NCBI RefSeq assembly: GCF_003977755.1
Contig: NZ_RQWN01000006.1
Coordinates: forward strand, 172,222-236,221
Reading direction: 5' to 3'
DNA: 64,000 nt
Origin: Haloterrigena salifodinae
GTDB taxonomy: Archaea; Halobacteriota; Halobacteria; Halobacteriales; Natrialbaceae
Part shown: positions 27,021 through 35,022 of the stretch, piece by piece
Numbering within the stretch: position 1 is the first letter of the stretch
Layout: each line of letters begins with the position of its first letter
Made by a program: the position numbers and the translations under genes
The notes under the pieces: model-generated
The model's input: the letters and a program-made list of their open reading frames with translations, nothing else
What the model was told of the DNA's origin: nothing
The model's database searches: none

Positions 27021-27041
27021 GATTTCATTTCGCACACGGGG
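27021..27041 (+). repeat. Origin recognition box-like repeat
   Basis: GATTTCATTTCGCACACGGGG. Two weaker relatives follow at 27069-27082 (GATTTCGCCCACGG) and 27141-27159 (ATTTAACCTCGCACACGGT), the last one inside the orc1 promoter region and possibly autoregulatory. Confidence 0.65.
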
Positions 27042-27165
27042 TGTGTCGTTCCGCATTCAGTCCGGTTTGATTTCGCCCACGGTTATCGGCACTATCCAAC
27101 TATCTATCAATAGATGGTCTCTATCCCGATATCACACTACATTTAACCTCGCACACGGTATCCCA

Positions 27166-27176
27166 CATTTATTTAT
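27166..27176 (+). promoter_or_regulatory. TATA box of orc1
   Basis: An ATTTATTTATG stretch about 24-34 nt before the ATG at 27200 fits a leaderless orc1 promoter; an ORB-like repeat overlaps just upstream. Confidence 0.45.
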
Positions 27177-27199
27177 GGGCTGGGCGTTATTCCGATACT

Positions 27200-28546
27200 A
27201 TGACTGATGGCAACGACCAACAGTCTCTCTCCCAGTCTATCAAAGGTCGTCTTCAGGAGGGGGTGCAAAACTCCGTCTTTCGAGAGAAGGCGTTGCTCGA
27301 TCCCGATACCGTCATCGATGAGGATCGAATCGTCGGTCGCGATCAACAGCTGGACGATATCATCACGTATCTCCGACCGATCCTTCAGAGCAATCGCCCG
27401 CCGAACATGCTCCTCTACGGCCCGTCGGGAACCGGCAAATCGCTGATCATCAACGCCGTCTGCGAACAGGTCTCCGACCTCGCGACGGCCCAAGACATCC
27501 GGTTCGGCGTTGTCCAGATCAACTGTCAGACCATCAAATCCCACGACCGTGCCGTCTATCGCCTCGTCGAAAACGCCGCCGCCGAGGCCGGAGTTGCAGC
27601 CGAGATTCCCGAGAGCGGTATCTCCACTGATCAGAAACTCCGTCGGTTCTACGAACTGTTGAGCGAGTATTTCGATTCGGTTATCATCATTCTCGACGAG
27701 GTCGACCTTCTGGTCGGTCGCCAGCGAGACCCGAACGACGAACCCGCCTACTCGAAACTCCTCTACCAGCTCTCTCGAGCCTCGCAACTCGGTCGGATCG
27801 AGGGCGATATCTCCGTCGCTGCGCTGACGAACGACCCGCGGTTCATGGAGAACCTCGACGGTCGAGCGGAGAGTTCGTTCAATCCGCAGGACGTGGTCTT
27901 TCCCGATTACGACGCGAATCAGTTGCAGGCGATCCTGGATCGACGCCGCGACGCGTATCGCGACGACGTCCTCGCAGACGGGATTATTCCGCTCAGTTCC
28001 GCGTTTGCGGCACAGGACCACGGGGACGCGCGGAAAGCGATCGATCTCTTCCGAAAAGCGGGCGAACTGGCTGACCGACAAGGCGAGGGGACGGTCCGCG
28101 AGGAACACGTTCGAGACGCCCAGAAGGAAGCCGAACGCGACCGGACGCTCACGCAGATGCAGGGGCTTTCGACGCAAAAGAAGCTCTCCCTTTATGCAAC
28201 GGCGATCGTTCCGGTCTATTCGAACCGGAACCTCAACGCCGTTCCCAGCACAGTGGCATTTCGCGTCTACCAGTACATCGCGGATCTCCTCGATGCTGAT
28301 CAGAAGTCTCGCGACTCGTATCTCCGGTATATGACCGAAGCCGAGACGTACAACTTTGTCACCTCGGAGAAACGCGGCCGCGGCTACGGAAGCGGCGTCC
28401 ACAAGGAGTACACCTTCGTGGACGATCCGTCGGTCGTCGCGGAAACGCTGCAGGAGGATATCCGCCTCGAGGAAATCGAGAACAACGAAGAATTGATCGA
28501 GTCCGTCGTCAATGCACAGATCAACGACTTCTTCGAAGGGGACTGA
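27200..28546 (+). CDS. orc1: Orc1/Cdc6 replication initiator
   Basis: A 448-residue AAA+ initiator that binds origin boxes and loads MCM. Walker A is GPSGTGKS (74-81), Walker B IIILDEVDL (162-170), sensor 1 is around AALTNDPRF (about 208-216) and sensor 2 is in HGDARKAIDLFRKAG. A C-terminal winged helix begins near 305 (LSLYATAIV) and includes RGRGYGSGVHKEYTF as its wing. Related repeats flank both sides of the gene, the classic linkage of an archaeal orc1 with its own origin. Together with parA this makes the window the replication core of an autonomous replicon. Confidence 0.95.
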   Translation: MTDGNDQQSLSQSIKGRLQEGVQNSVFREKALLDPDTVIDEDRIVGRDQQLDDIITYLRPILQSNRPPNMLLYGPSGTGKSLIINAVCEQVSDLATAQDIRFGVVQINCQTIKSHDRAVYRLVENAAAEAGVAAEIPESGISTDQKLRRFYELLSEYFDSVIIILDEVDLLVGRQRDPNDEPAYSKLLYQLSRASQLGRIEGDISVAALTNDPRFMENLDGRAESSFNPQDVVFPDYDANQLQAILDRRRDAYRDDVLADGIIPLSSAFAAQDHGDARKAIDLFRKAGELADRQGEGTVREEHVRDAQKEAERDRTLTQMQGLSTQKKLSLYATAIVPVYSNRNLNAVPSTVAFRVYQYIADLLDADQKSRDSYLRYMTEAETYNFVTSEKRGRGYGSGVHKEYTFVDDPSVVAETLQEDIRLEEIENNEELIESVVNAQINDFFEGD

Positions 28547-28566
28547 CTGCTGTCGAGTAACAAGTG

Positions 28567-28898
28567 ATTCTATCTCTCACACAGTAGTCGTGGACCTCTT
28601 ACAGTAGTTGGGAAGAACAGGTCATCTAATTCATATCGCACACGGGGCCTGCCCTGAGCGAACCCCGGAATTCATCTCGCACATGGGGTCTCATTCGTTC
28701 GCCCGCAGTCGATTCATCTCGCACACGGGGTCTCATTCGTTCGCCCGCAGTCGATTCATCTCGCACACGGGGTGTTACCCTTACAACCGAAGCTAATTCA
28801 TCTCGCATACGGGGTCTCCTTTGCTCGATCGCAACCAATTCATCTCTCACACGGTGTCCCATCCGTTCAACCGCGGCCAATTCATCTCGCACACGGGG
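28567..28898 (+). repeat. 42-bp tandem array of origin repeats (seven copies plus one degenerate)
   Basis: The 20-bp core AATTCATCTCGCACACGGGG starts at 28628, 28669, 28711, 28753, 28795, 28837 and 28879: one 41-bp step, then five exact 42-bp steps. A poorer copy lies near 28567-28585. The 22-bp segments between cores also share a TC-start/GTTCG(C/A)-CCGC-like pattern, and two of them are identical (28689-28710 and 28731-28752). All copies face the same way as the direct repeats before orc1. Confidence 0.85.
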
Positions 28899-28970
28899 GG
28901 TGGGAGGGGGAACGAGTTCGCTGTCCGTCGATTTTCGTATGGGCCCCCTGAATCGAAACAGACGAGCGTA

Positions 28971-29183
28971 TCAGAATTGATCCGCTACATCAAGGAAGAA
29001 ATTCGCAACTGATTCCGGTCGGAGTTCAGGGCGAACCTGATAGTGATGGTGCTGGGAAATCCACTCTTCGAGATCACGCCCCTTCCAGAGCATACCAACC
29101 CGAGAAAGGTGCCCACCCCACCTCACCTCGTGGATGGACAGCACACTCGGCTCGTAAGGTGTGGACTCCTCGTACAATAGCAT
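28971..29183 (-). CDS. Possible small protein, unknown
   Basis: A 70-residue frame with ATG start (MLLYEESTPYEPSVLSIHEV) and a mid-region GGHLSRVGMLWKGRDLEEW that reads like real protein. No family recognised. It ends near the origin array. The competing plus-strand frame at 29159 overlaps its start, so it may be a relic. Confidence 0.3.
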   Translation of the reverse strand: MLLYEESTPYEPSVLSIHEVRWGGHLSRVGMLWKGRDLEEWISQHHHYQVRPELRPESVANFFLDVADQF

Positions 29184-29473
29184 TTTGTGACCACGTCGCG
29201 GAAGCCACCGACCCGCTCACCGTCAGCGTATACGTTCGCGAGACGCTGTGTCATCCGTTCATGATCACTAACTCGGTTGACCGCCTTGAGGACGTCGTGG
29301 ATGATTGGTTAGAGACATTCAGCGTCACGGCTAGTGCCTCGTGAACGGTGCCGTGTTTGTAGCATATCCCCGACGACGGCCCCCGGTGAGGTAAACTATA
29401 TCCGGGTAGGTTCCGTTTCCGATTCTGACGTCATCCGTTAGAGTTCCATGGGAACGCGAGGCCAATAGCAGTA

Positions 29474-29608
29474 ATGTCGGACACTGAACGCGCAGACGAT
29501 CGGTTGATCGCTGTCGCACTTACCGAATTCTCAGTCCAGTACGAAGCCGCCGATCCTGAATTCGCCGAGATCTCCTGGCAGATTGCAGCTGACCAACTCC
29601 TCAAGTAG
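29474..29608 (+). CDS. Possible 44-residue acidic protein
   Basis: ATG at 29474 opens MSDTERADDRLIAVALTEFS and ends DQLLK before TAG. The composition (Asp/Glu/Ala-rich) is typical of haloarchaeal proteins and unlike the AT-rich surroundings. No family or promoter recognised. Confidence 0.35.
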   Translation: MSDTERADDRLIAVALTEFSVQYEAADPEFAEISWQIAADQLLK

Positions 29609-30014
29609 GAACTCCTCTAATTTCTTCCTTTCCAGTCCTCGCTGGCGCATGTGCGTCATTCTGCCAATATGCCACAACTGTAAAAGGAGTAGTTCTCTGT
29701 GCCACAACTCCTCAGATTTTTTGTAGCGAAGCATTTGATTGCTGAACTAAAATTAAAAACACCAAACTATTTTCATATTCCTCACCCCCAGTACACTCTC
29801 CTTGACACGAAACTCAAACATTCATGCAGTGAATGATGTCGAGGGGAGAAAATCTACAATCTTATAAAAATTTGAAATATGGGTTTGACTATCTGATTTA
29901 CCATGAGCTACGTTATTGCCCATGCCCTAAATACCACACAGTGTATAGAATAGACACAATTTAAATATATTATAATATGATAAAAATTAAGGTTTATACC
30001 AATAGTCTATATCT

Positions 30015-30350
30015 ATGGATCAAGCTGGAAAACAAGTAAATAATCAAATGATAAGAATCTCATTCTACCTTTTCATAACGGGTATATTTCTATATATTAT
30101 AACACGTGATCTTTCTAGTTCTATTTTACCACCCCTGTCCGTGTTATTTGTAAACATTCTATACGTTATTGCCTACCGTAGAAATATTAATACTTTGAAG
30201 GTCAATTTACCCCTTTTCATTTTTGGTGTTGTTGGTGGTGTTATAATGTACTTTAGCTCCCAGATACCTTCCTGGTTTGGACTGGCTACTATTGTAGTTT
30301 CAATCATATTGGGATTATACACATACATTTTAATAAAGAGAGTATCATAG
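30015..30350 (+). CDS. AT-rich small membrane protein, unknown
   Basis: A 111-residue protein with about four transmembrane helices (about 12-29, 34-52, 63-81, 86-106) and few charged residues. Its codons are strongly A/T-ending (ATA, TTT, TAT), and the whole stretch 29740-30350 is AT-rich, unlike the GC-rich island genes. This composition suggests acquisition from a virus or low-GC source. The function is unknown. Confidence 0.6.
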   Translation: MDQAGKQVNNQMIRISFYLFITGIFLYIITRDLSSSILPPLSVLFVNILYVIAYRRNINTLKVNLPLFIFGVVGGVIMYFSSQIPSWFGLATIVVSIILGLYTYILIKRVS

Positions 30351-30529
30351 AAGACCTCTCACACCGTAACCACGGCATTTTCCAGAATTCCACTCTATTA
30401 TATGTAGGTAGATATCGATGAAACAGTCGGCCAAGTCATCCACGTTATCGAGAGTGACGACTTGATTCGACGAGTCACTCAACACCTCCCTATACCTACA
30501 ACCGGTCCGACAGGCAATTAACCGACTCA

Positions 30530-30895
30530 AAGATGCAGGATTCATCTACTATGATGACGGCCTTTCCGTTACTCGCGTCAAAGCGAATAGGAGTACCTGC
30601 TTTGATCAGTGAGGCGTTTGCTGTCATCTTTGCAGTCGATGATCGATTTCCTACCACAACAGCATTAGAAACGGTTGTCTCTACAGAATTGCCAGCGTCG
30701 TCAACGGCTCTTACAGCTACGCTAAGAGATCCCCGGTAGGAGCCTAACTCGAGAGTTGCCGTATAGTTTTCCCATTTGTTTTTGTGAGAGGTACTTGTTT
30801 CCAGCCGGTTTCGTTGGCAAACGGCGTCGTTGACGGAACTCCGTTACTGCCACGTTTGGTAGTGTAGAGTGTGACGTTATTGACTGAACCGGCAC
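30530..30895 (-). pseudogene. Fragment of a secreted beta-sandwich (Ig/CARDB-like) protein
   Basis: Read on the minus strand, two adjacent frames give protein-like text: SVNNVTLYTTKRGSNG near 30840, then after a frame change YTATLELGSYRGSLSVAVRA and VETTVSNAVVVGN, ending near GTPIRFDASNG at about 30580. Such Val/Thr-rich strands are typical of haloarchaeal surface proteins. Start and end are missing, and the neighbouring IS-derived element truncates it. Confidence 0.45.
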
Positions 30896-31026
30896 TGTCT
30901 AGTTGAGCCAGTTTGAGAAGTGAGCAGGCCGTTGAGTTGATTTGGACTAATGCTTGCAGACCTGCTCAGCGAGAGTTACGACGCGGATTTGGAAGAGCCT
31001 TGGGAGCGTGAGCGGACGGCGACGTT

Positions 31027-31080
31027 CACAAGAGCGTAGCTCTTGTGCAGCCCATCAGAACGCGGAGCGTTCTGAGGACG
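31027..31080. repeat. Hairpin cassette 1 inside transposase copy A
   Basis: Two perfect hairpins: CACAAGAGC-GTA-GCTCTTGTG (31027-31047) and TCAGAACGC-GGA-GCGTTCTGA (31055-31075). Each has 9-bp arms and a 3-nt GNA loop. Copy B lacks the block at this position. Confidence 0.7.
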
Positions 31081-31238
31081 CTCGTCAGGGTGTTCGCCGT
31101 CCGACTCCACGCGACCGGCGGTTCCCTTCGAGAGACACACGCGATTCTTCGCTTGCTTGGCGTTGAACGCTCTCATCAAGCAATCTGGACTAGATACATC
31201 GTCTGGCTGATAGCGTGCCAAACCCGCCGACGTCCACG

Positions 31239-31356
31239 AGAGCGAAGCTCGCGTGCGGCCTCTTGGAGCGCTTTGCGCTCCAATGGTCGGCGAATCGAAG
31301 ATTCGCCTCGACAGCAGAACGCGAAGCGTTCTGCGGACGGCGACGCCGTCGCGGGT
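31239..31356. repeat. Hairpin cassette 2 inside transposase copy A
   Basis: Four or more hairpins in series: GAGC-GAA-GCTC, TTGGAGCGC-TTT-GCGCTCCAA, GGCGAATC-GAA-GATTCGCC and GCAGAACGC-GAA-GCGTTCTGC, then GGCGAC-GCC-GTCGC. It interrupts the codons before VAIDETTV. The matching position in copy B has a homologous cassette. Confidence 0.7.
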
Positions 31357-31621
31357 CGCCATTGATGAGACCACTGTCAGGATTAACGGTGACTGGTCTT
31401 GGGTGTACGCTGTAGTATACATAGACTCTAGACTCATTCTTGATGTCACAGTGTTCGGACGACGAGGTACCGATCCAGCCGCTGCGTTCCTGCATCGAGT
31501 GACCGAGAAACACGATCTCTCCGATACCGTGTTTCTCGTCAATGGCTACGGCTATCTGACTGCCCTCTCTCGACTAGGGTTGAGCGGCAACGGGCGAACA
31601 CCAGCGGAGGTGCTAAACTAG

Positions 31622-32238
31622 ACTGTTCCTAACTATTCTTCCCTCTTCAGGTTTGAGGTGTCCATCTTCTATTTTACGATCCAATCGCTTCCGCATGACC
31701 GAGTTACCACGCTGGAGGATCCCGCAATGGGTCGAGAGATCCCGCCGCAAGCGGACCCACCAGATCAGTAACTGCCTCGAGATCGTGAATCACCGGGTCT
31801 ACGTAGTCGATTCTGAGTGTGTTGGAATCGTGGCTGGGTTGATAGTACTTGCGCCGAACATAGCTACTGTCGCGTACCTCTCCCACGCGACATAGCGATC
31901 CAACCATCCCACCTACCCTTGACCGCGAACTCGTCGCTCAGCTACCGTGGGTCTACCCCGGCCCACTGGGACTTTTGATTCTCTCAGACGCTTAGTGTTC
32001 CTATCCAATCTCGAGCGTTTCATCGACCTGTTCGTCGCGATGGGCAGCCGTCAAACAGTCAGTAACGCAATTCGCTGATTCGTCCGATAGAAGGATATCA
32101 CCTGCATTCAGCCGGACGGGTGGACGAGCCGTTACCCGCCGACAATCCCGACGGAGTCGAGCCGGGAGAATGTGCAAGGCCTGTGCATCCGACGAAACCG
32201 TTATCCATCTATGTGCAGAATACGCACATAGAACGAGC
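31622..32238. other. Intergenic/debris region before the toxin-antitoxin pair
   Basis: No credible gene. A 67-residue minus-strand frame at 31704-31907 has weakly protein-like text but no family. The last 30 bases hold the antitoxin operator. Confidence 0.4.
32209..32231. promoter_or_regulatory. Perfect inverted repeat before the antitoxin gene
   Basis: CTATGTGC-N7-GCACATAG, 8-bp perfect arms ending 8 nt before the GTG at 32239. Its position fits an autoregulatory operator bound by the antitoxin and argues against the upstream ATG at 32170 as translation start. Confidence 0.5.
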
Positions 32239-32598
32239 GTGAGTGACGATCTACGGCGGGTTCACTTCCAGTCACCCGAGTATCTCGTTGAACGTCTCGA
32301 TGCGATCGCAGAGCTCTACGACACGAACCGAACGGACCTGCTCGTCGAGGCTATCCGCGAGTATCTCGAAGAGACCGCCGACAGTGAGACCTTCCAAGAG
32401 TTAGTCGCGACGAAGTACTACGATGACCAGCTCGAGTTCGAGACCGTCAAGCAACTAGTGGGCGCTGAGACCGCCCAGCGACTACGCCTGCTCAAGGCAG
32501 ACCTCGAGGACGAACCGCTCGATCTCTCCGCACCCGATGATGTCGATGTCTACGAGAACGACGCGACCACAGTCGACACCGCAGACGACGATCGATGA
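32239..32598 (+). CDS. Antitoxin-like ribbon-helix-helix protein of a PIN TA pair
   Basis: A 119-residue acidic protein with an N-terminal RHH-like segment (LRRVHFQSPEYLVERLDAIA, then LYDTNRTDLLVEAIREYLEE). An acidic C-terminal tail would wrap the toxin. The GTG start at 32239 is chosen because a perfect palindrome lies directly upstream; the alternative ATG at 32170 adds 23 Cys-containing residues. Its stop overlaps the toxin start by 4 nt (ATGA). Confidence 0.7.
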   Translation: MSDDLRRVHFQSPEYLVERLDAIAELYDTNRTDLLVEAIREYLEETADSETFQELVATKYYDDQLEFETVKQLVGAETAQRLRLLKADLEDEPLDLSAPDDVDVYENDATTVDTADDDR

Positions 32599-33167
32599 GC
32601 GGTCCGCGACTGCGACCGGTCGTCGCCGACACCAGTGCACTCGTTAGTCTCGCCGTGCCTCGTGCGGACGCGGCCGCCGACACCGATGATGTCCCGGACC
32701 CGCTCCGGTACCTCCTTACGTCGTGTGACGTATTCGTGCCACCGGAAGTCGTCGCGGAACTTCGCGACATCACGCAGTATCAGGACATCCACGCCGCCGC
32801 TGCGAGCAATGTTCTCGCGGCCCGCAACCACTACACGATCGCGGATCCTTACGAGCGCGACGACACACCGAACACGCGACCGACGTTCGGCCTCGATGAC
32901 GGGGAGACCGATGGGATTGTTCTCGCGAACGCACTCGACATCGACGACTTTCTGACCGACGAATTTGGGGGAACGAACTTCCCGCTTATCCACGCGGTGC
33001 TCCAGGGGCCGCGGATCGTGCCGACGCCGCGGCTCATGTGTGACTACGCCCGGACCGGACACATAACCCAAGAGGAAGCGAGAACGCTGACTACGACGAT
33101 TAGCCCGCATCGAAGCTGGGACGACAGTCCATACGTTGCCCAGTTGCTACAGCGTCTTGAGGAATAG
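32595..33167 (+). CDS. PIN-domain toxin-like ribonuclease
   Basis: A 190-residue PIN-domain protein. The first acidic residue lies in VVADTSALVSL, the next acidic positions are in VPPEVVAELRDI, and the third cluster is GLDDGETDGIVLANALDIDDFLTDE, together forming the Mg-binding site of VapC-type RNases. Coupled to the antitoxin by a 4-nt overlap. Its length is above the usual 130-150 residues, so it may be the longer haloarchaeal PIN subfamily; RNase toxicity is inferred. Confidence 0.8.
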   Translation: MSGPRLRPVVADTSALVSLAVPRADAAADTDDVPDPLRYLLTSCDVFVPPEVVAELRDITQYQDIHAAAASNVLAARNHYTIADPYERDDTPNTRPTFGLDDGETDGIVLANALDIDDFLTDEFGGTNFPLIHAVLQGPRIVPTPRLMCDYARTGHITQEEARTLTTTISPHRSWDDSPYVAQLLQRLEE

Positions 33168-33600
33168 CCGTACTGCGAGTGCCTCGGAAAACGTGCTAGA
33201 CTCAGATCCATATCTACTGACGGGTGAGTAGAGCACCCAGTTGCGGAGACGGCTCTTGAAAGCCCTCGGCCGCCCGGCCTCCCGCGACCGCGCGAGACGC
33301 AATCTCGCTGATCCTCATTCGCTTCGCTCGCGAGGACGCCGCTGCGCTCTTCGTTCCTGGGTGCTTGTGGGTCGGGGATGACCGAGACGGCCTTGCCCTT
33401 TCTAAGTCCACGAGGATAGTGGCTACTTTGCCGAGCGCTGTAGCCGGATAACCCGCAGTGCGCAACGACCCGTCCTGCTCGTCGCTTCCGCTCCGCGTCG
33501 CACATGGATCCCGATGGTCGCCGTTTCGCGACCGCCCATTCCGGGCGGATCCGTGAGATCCACTCTAGAAACAATCCGAGCAGCAAGGTCGTTAGGATCG
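33168..33600. other. Non-coding region
   Basis: GC-rich with short palindromes such as TCGC-N7-GCGA near 33307; no credible gene. It resembles leader regions before RPA-like plasmid genes in haloarchaea, by recollection only. Confidence 0.35.
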
Positions 33601-34135
33601 ATGAACATCGCGGACGCGAGCGAGGACCGGATCCACGGCGTCACTCTCGAGCAGGAAGAGCGCATCAAGGCCAGAGAGGAAGAACTCGAGCGGATCAGTG
33701 TCCAGGCCGAGTTCGGAGAGCAGACGGGGCGAGCGTGGCGCACGCGAAACAAAATCGAGAAGATGCGTCGTGACGATCGGACGCTTCGAGGAGATCGATC
33801 GCGGCGAGGTCACCGTCGAGGGCCGTATCGTCGAGGTGTGGGACTCTGCAAGTCCGGCGATTCAACAGGTCAGGCTGATCGAAGACGAGACGGGGCGAAC
33901 GAAGTTCACGGTCTGGACGAAGAGCAAGCAACCGACGGTCAACGGCGGTCAGCGGGTACGATTCAGGGCCGCGGCGAAGAACTGGTACAACGGTCGGTGC
34001 TCGATTGCACTGATGCGCTGGTCCGAAGTCGTCGCCCCGGAATGCGGCCAGTGGTGCTGTTTTGCTGGCCTTGTCCGAGTATGGCCAAACCACGTTTTTC
34101 AAGATAACGTCGATAACCTGTCTTCCTCGGAGTAA
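33601..34135 (+). pseudogene. Frameshifted RPA/OB-fold single-stranded DNA-binding-like gene
   Basis: Frame 1 from the ATG at 33601 reads MNIADASEDRIHGVTLEQEE to KIEKMRRDD. The continuation is in another frame from about 33780: RFEEIDRGEVTVEGRIVEVW, then IQQVRLIEDETGRTKFTVWTKSKQP and AKNWYNGRCSIAL, an OB-fold like that of haloarchaeal RPA-related plasmid proteins. A net +1 shift near 33778 breaks it. The C-terminus after about 34040 diverges (CGQWCCFAGL), where the next IS-like segment begins. Confidence 0.7.
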
Positions 34136-34219
34136 CTTCAGTTGAGCAGGGACAGAATTCAGTTTAACTCGAACTCTCCCTTGTTTCCTGCGAACTCTGA
34201 AGAAGCGGAGCCGTAGAAA

Positions 34220-34990
34220 AATTCTCCCTATAGGGCACGGCATTGTTCAGATTAGCTGGTTCCAGCAGTATGCGTAGCTCTGTAACAATGTTTCAGCGGT
34301 TGCTGGATCAGCGTTTCTGAAATAGTTTCCAAACTGTGAAGTACGTCGTTTTATCTCTTGGAAAAGATGTTCGATGGCGTTTCGATTTCCATGTTTCTCG
34401 TATCGCAATCGGAGCCCGAGCTGATGGAGTGCTGCTTTGAGCCACGGTGTGGAATCGACGAGAAACACGGCGTCTTCGACATCGTGTTTCTCGTCGAGTT
34501 CACGGAGAAACATCTCGGTAAGTGTGGTTATACGCGTTGGATGGTGTCTGACGTGGCGGTATTCGTTTGTCTCGGGATCGACAGCAGCGTACAGCCAGTA
34601 GCGTCCATCGGTGAGTTGGATCACAGTTTCGTCGACCGCAACGTGATCCGGCTGTTTTCCAGTTGTTGGCTGTAGATCGGCTTTCTGCACCCAATTATGA
34701 ACCGTCGATCTCATCCGGTTACTACTGAAAATCTATAACACAGAAACAGTATCCGACAATGATGATTCTGCCAGATGGAGCTGGATACGCAATCGCATCA
34801 GCTCGCGCGGTGTCGACTCACGCTCCACAAAACCTAACTGGATCTCGGTGCTAGATTCACTGAGGCGGTCGAATTCGGGTATGGGTACCTAGAATCCACC
34901 GCCTCGCTCCTTCAAACTCCAATCTGAACAGCGCCCCGTGCACCGGACTGCTTTCTACCGGGTTCACTTATATAGACAGTGTCGTGTAAC
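34220..34990 (-). mobile_element. Decayed IS6-type element (ISH14-like)
   Basis: Approximate bounds around the transposase relic. The right flank contains ACACTGTCTATATAA (minus strand, about 34985) and the left GGCACGGCATTGTTCAG (about 34236), possibly degenerate terminal repeats. Confidence 0.5.
34247..34882 (-). pseudogene. IS6-type transposase with lost start codon and an internal amber stop
   Basis: On the minus strand the frame reads PEFDRLSESSTEIQLGFVER to LSDTVSVL, then TAG, then IFSSNRMRSTVHNWVQKAD through VAVDETVIQL, DAVFLVDSTPWLKAA and RNAIEHLFQEIKRRTSQFGN, ending WNQLI. The frame is continuous, so a single GAG-to-TAG change explains the stop. The expected initiator before PEF is ATA (34880-34882). 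The intact length would be about 211 residues, normal for the family. The DDE residues appear retained. Confidence 0.75.
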
Positions 34991-35022
34991 GACACCGGAT
35001 ACTGACGTATGAGTACATATTT

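Larger units (their letters stand above)
28899..30014. other. Mostly non-coding stretch after the origin
   Basis: Apart from two weak small genes listed separately (28971-29183 and 29474-29608), no gene is evident. A plus-strand frame at 29159-29344 with GTG start overlaps one of them and is unsupported. From about 29740 the DNA becomes strongly AT-rich, leading into the membrane gene at 30015. Confidence 0.4.
30950..31621 (+). pseudogene. IS6-type transposase pseudogene, copy A
   Basis: It starts MLADLLSESYDADLEE and later shows the DDE region: VAIDETTVRINGDWSWVYAV, LILDVTVFGRRGTDPAAAFL and DTVFLVNGYGYLTALSRLG. It is broken by two inserted blocks of hairpins (31027-31080 and 31239-31356) that shift frame. 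An internal deletion joins GLSG directly to GRTPAEVLN and the stop, removing the segment with the catalytic Glu. It cannot encode an active transposase. Confidence 0.75.
30921..31630 (+). mobile_element. Decayed IS6-type element, copy A
   Basis: Bounds are approximate, based on similarity to copy B at 42610-43430: both begin with a GAGCAGG segment, have an ATG followed by CTxGCAGACCTGCTC, and end with GAGGTGCTAAACTAG. True terminal repeats were not resolved. Confidence 0.55.

Noticed and set aside
28567..28898. Regular 42-bp repeats as a CRISPR array
   Set aside because: The 20-bp core is also present singly and inverted upstream of orc1, two spacers are identical, there are no cas genes, and the repeats match origin boxes.
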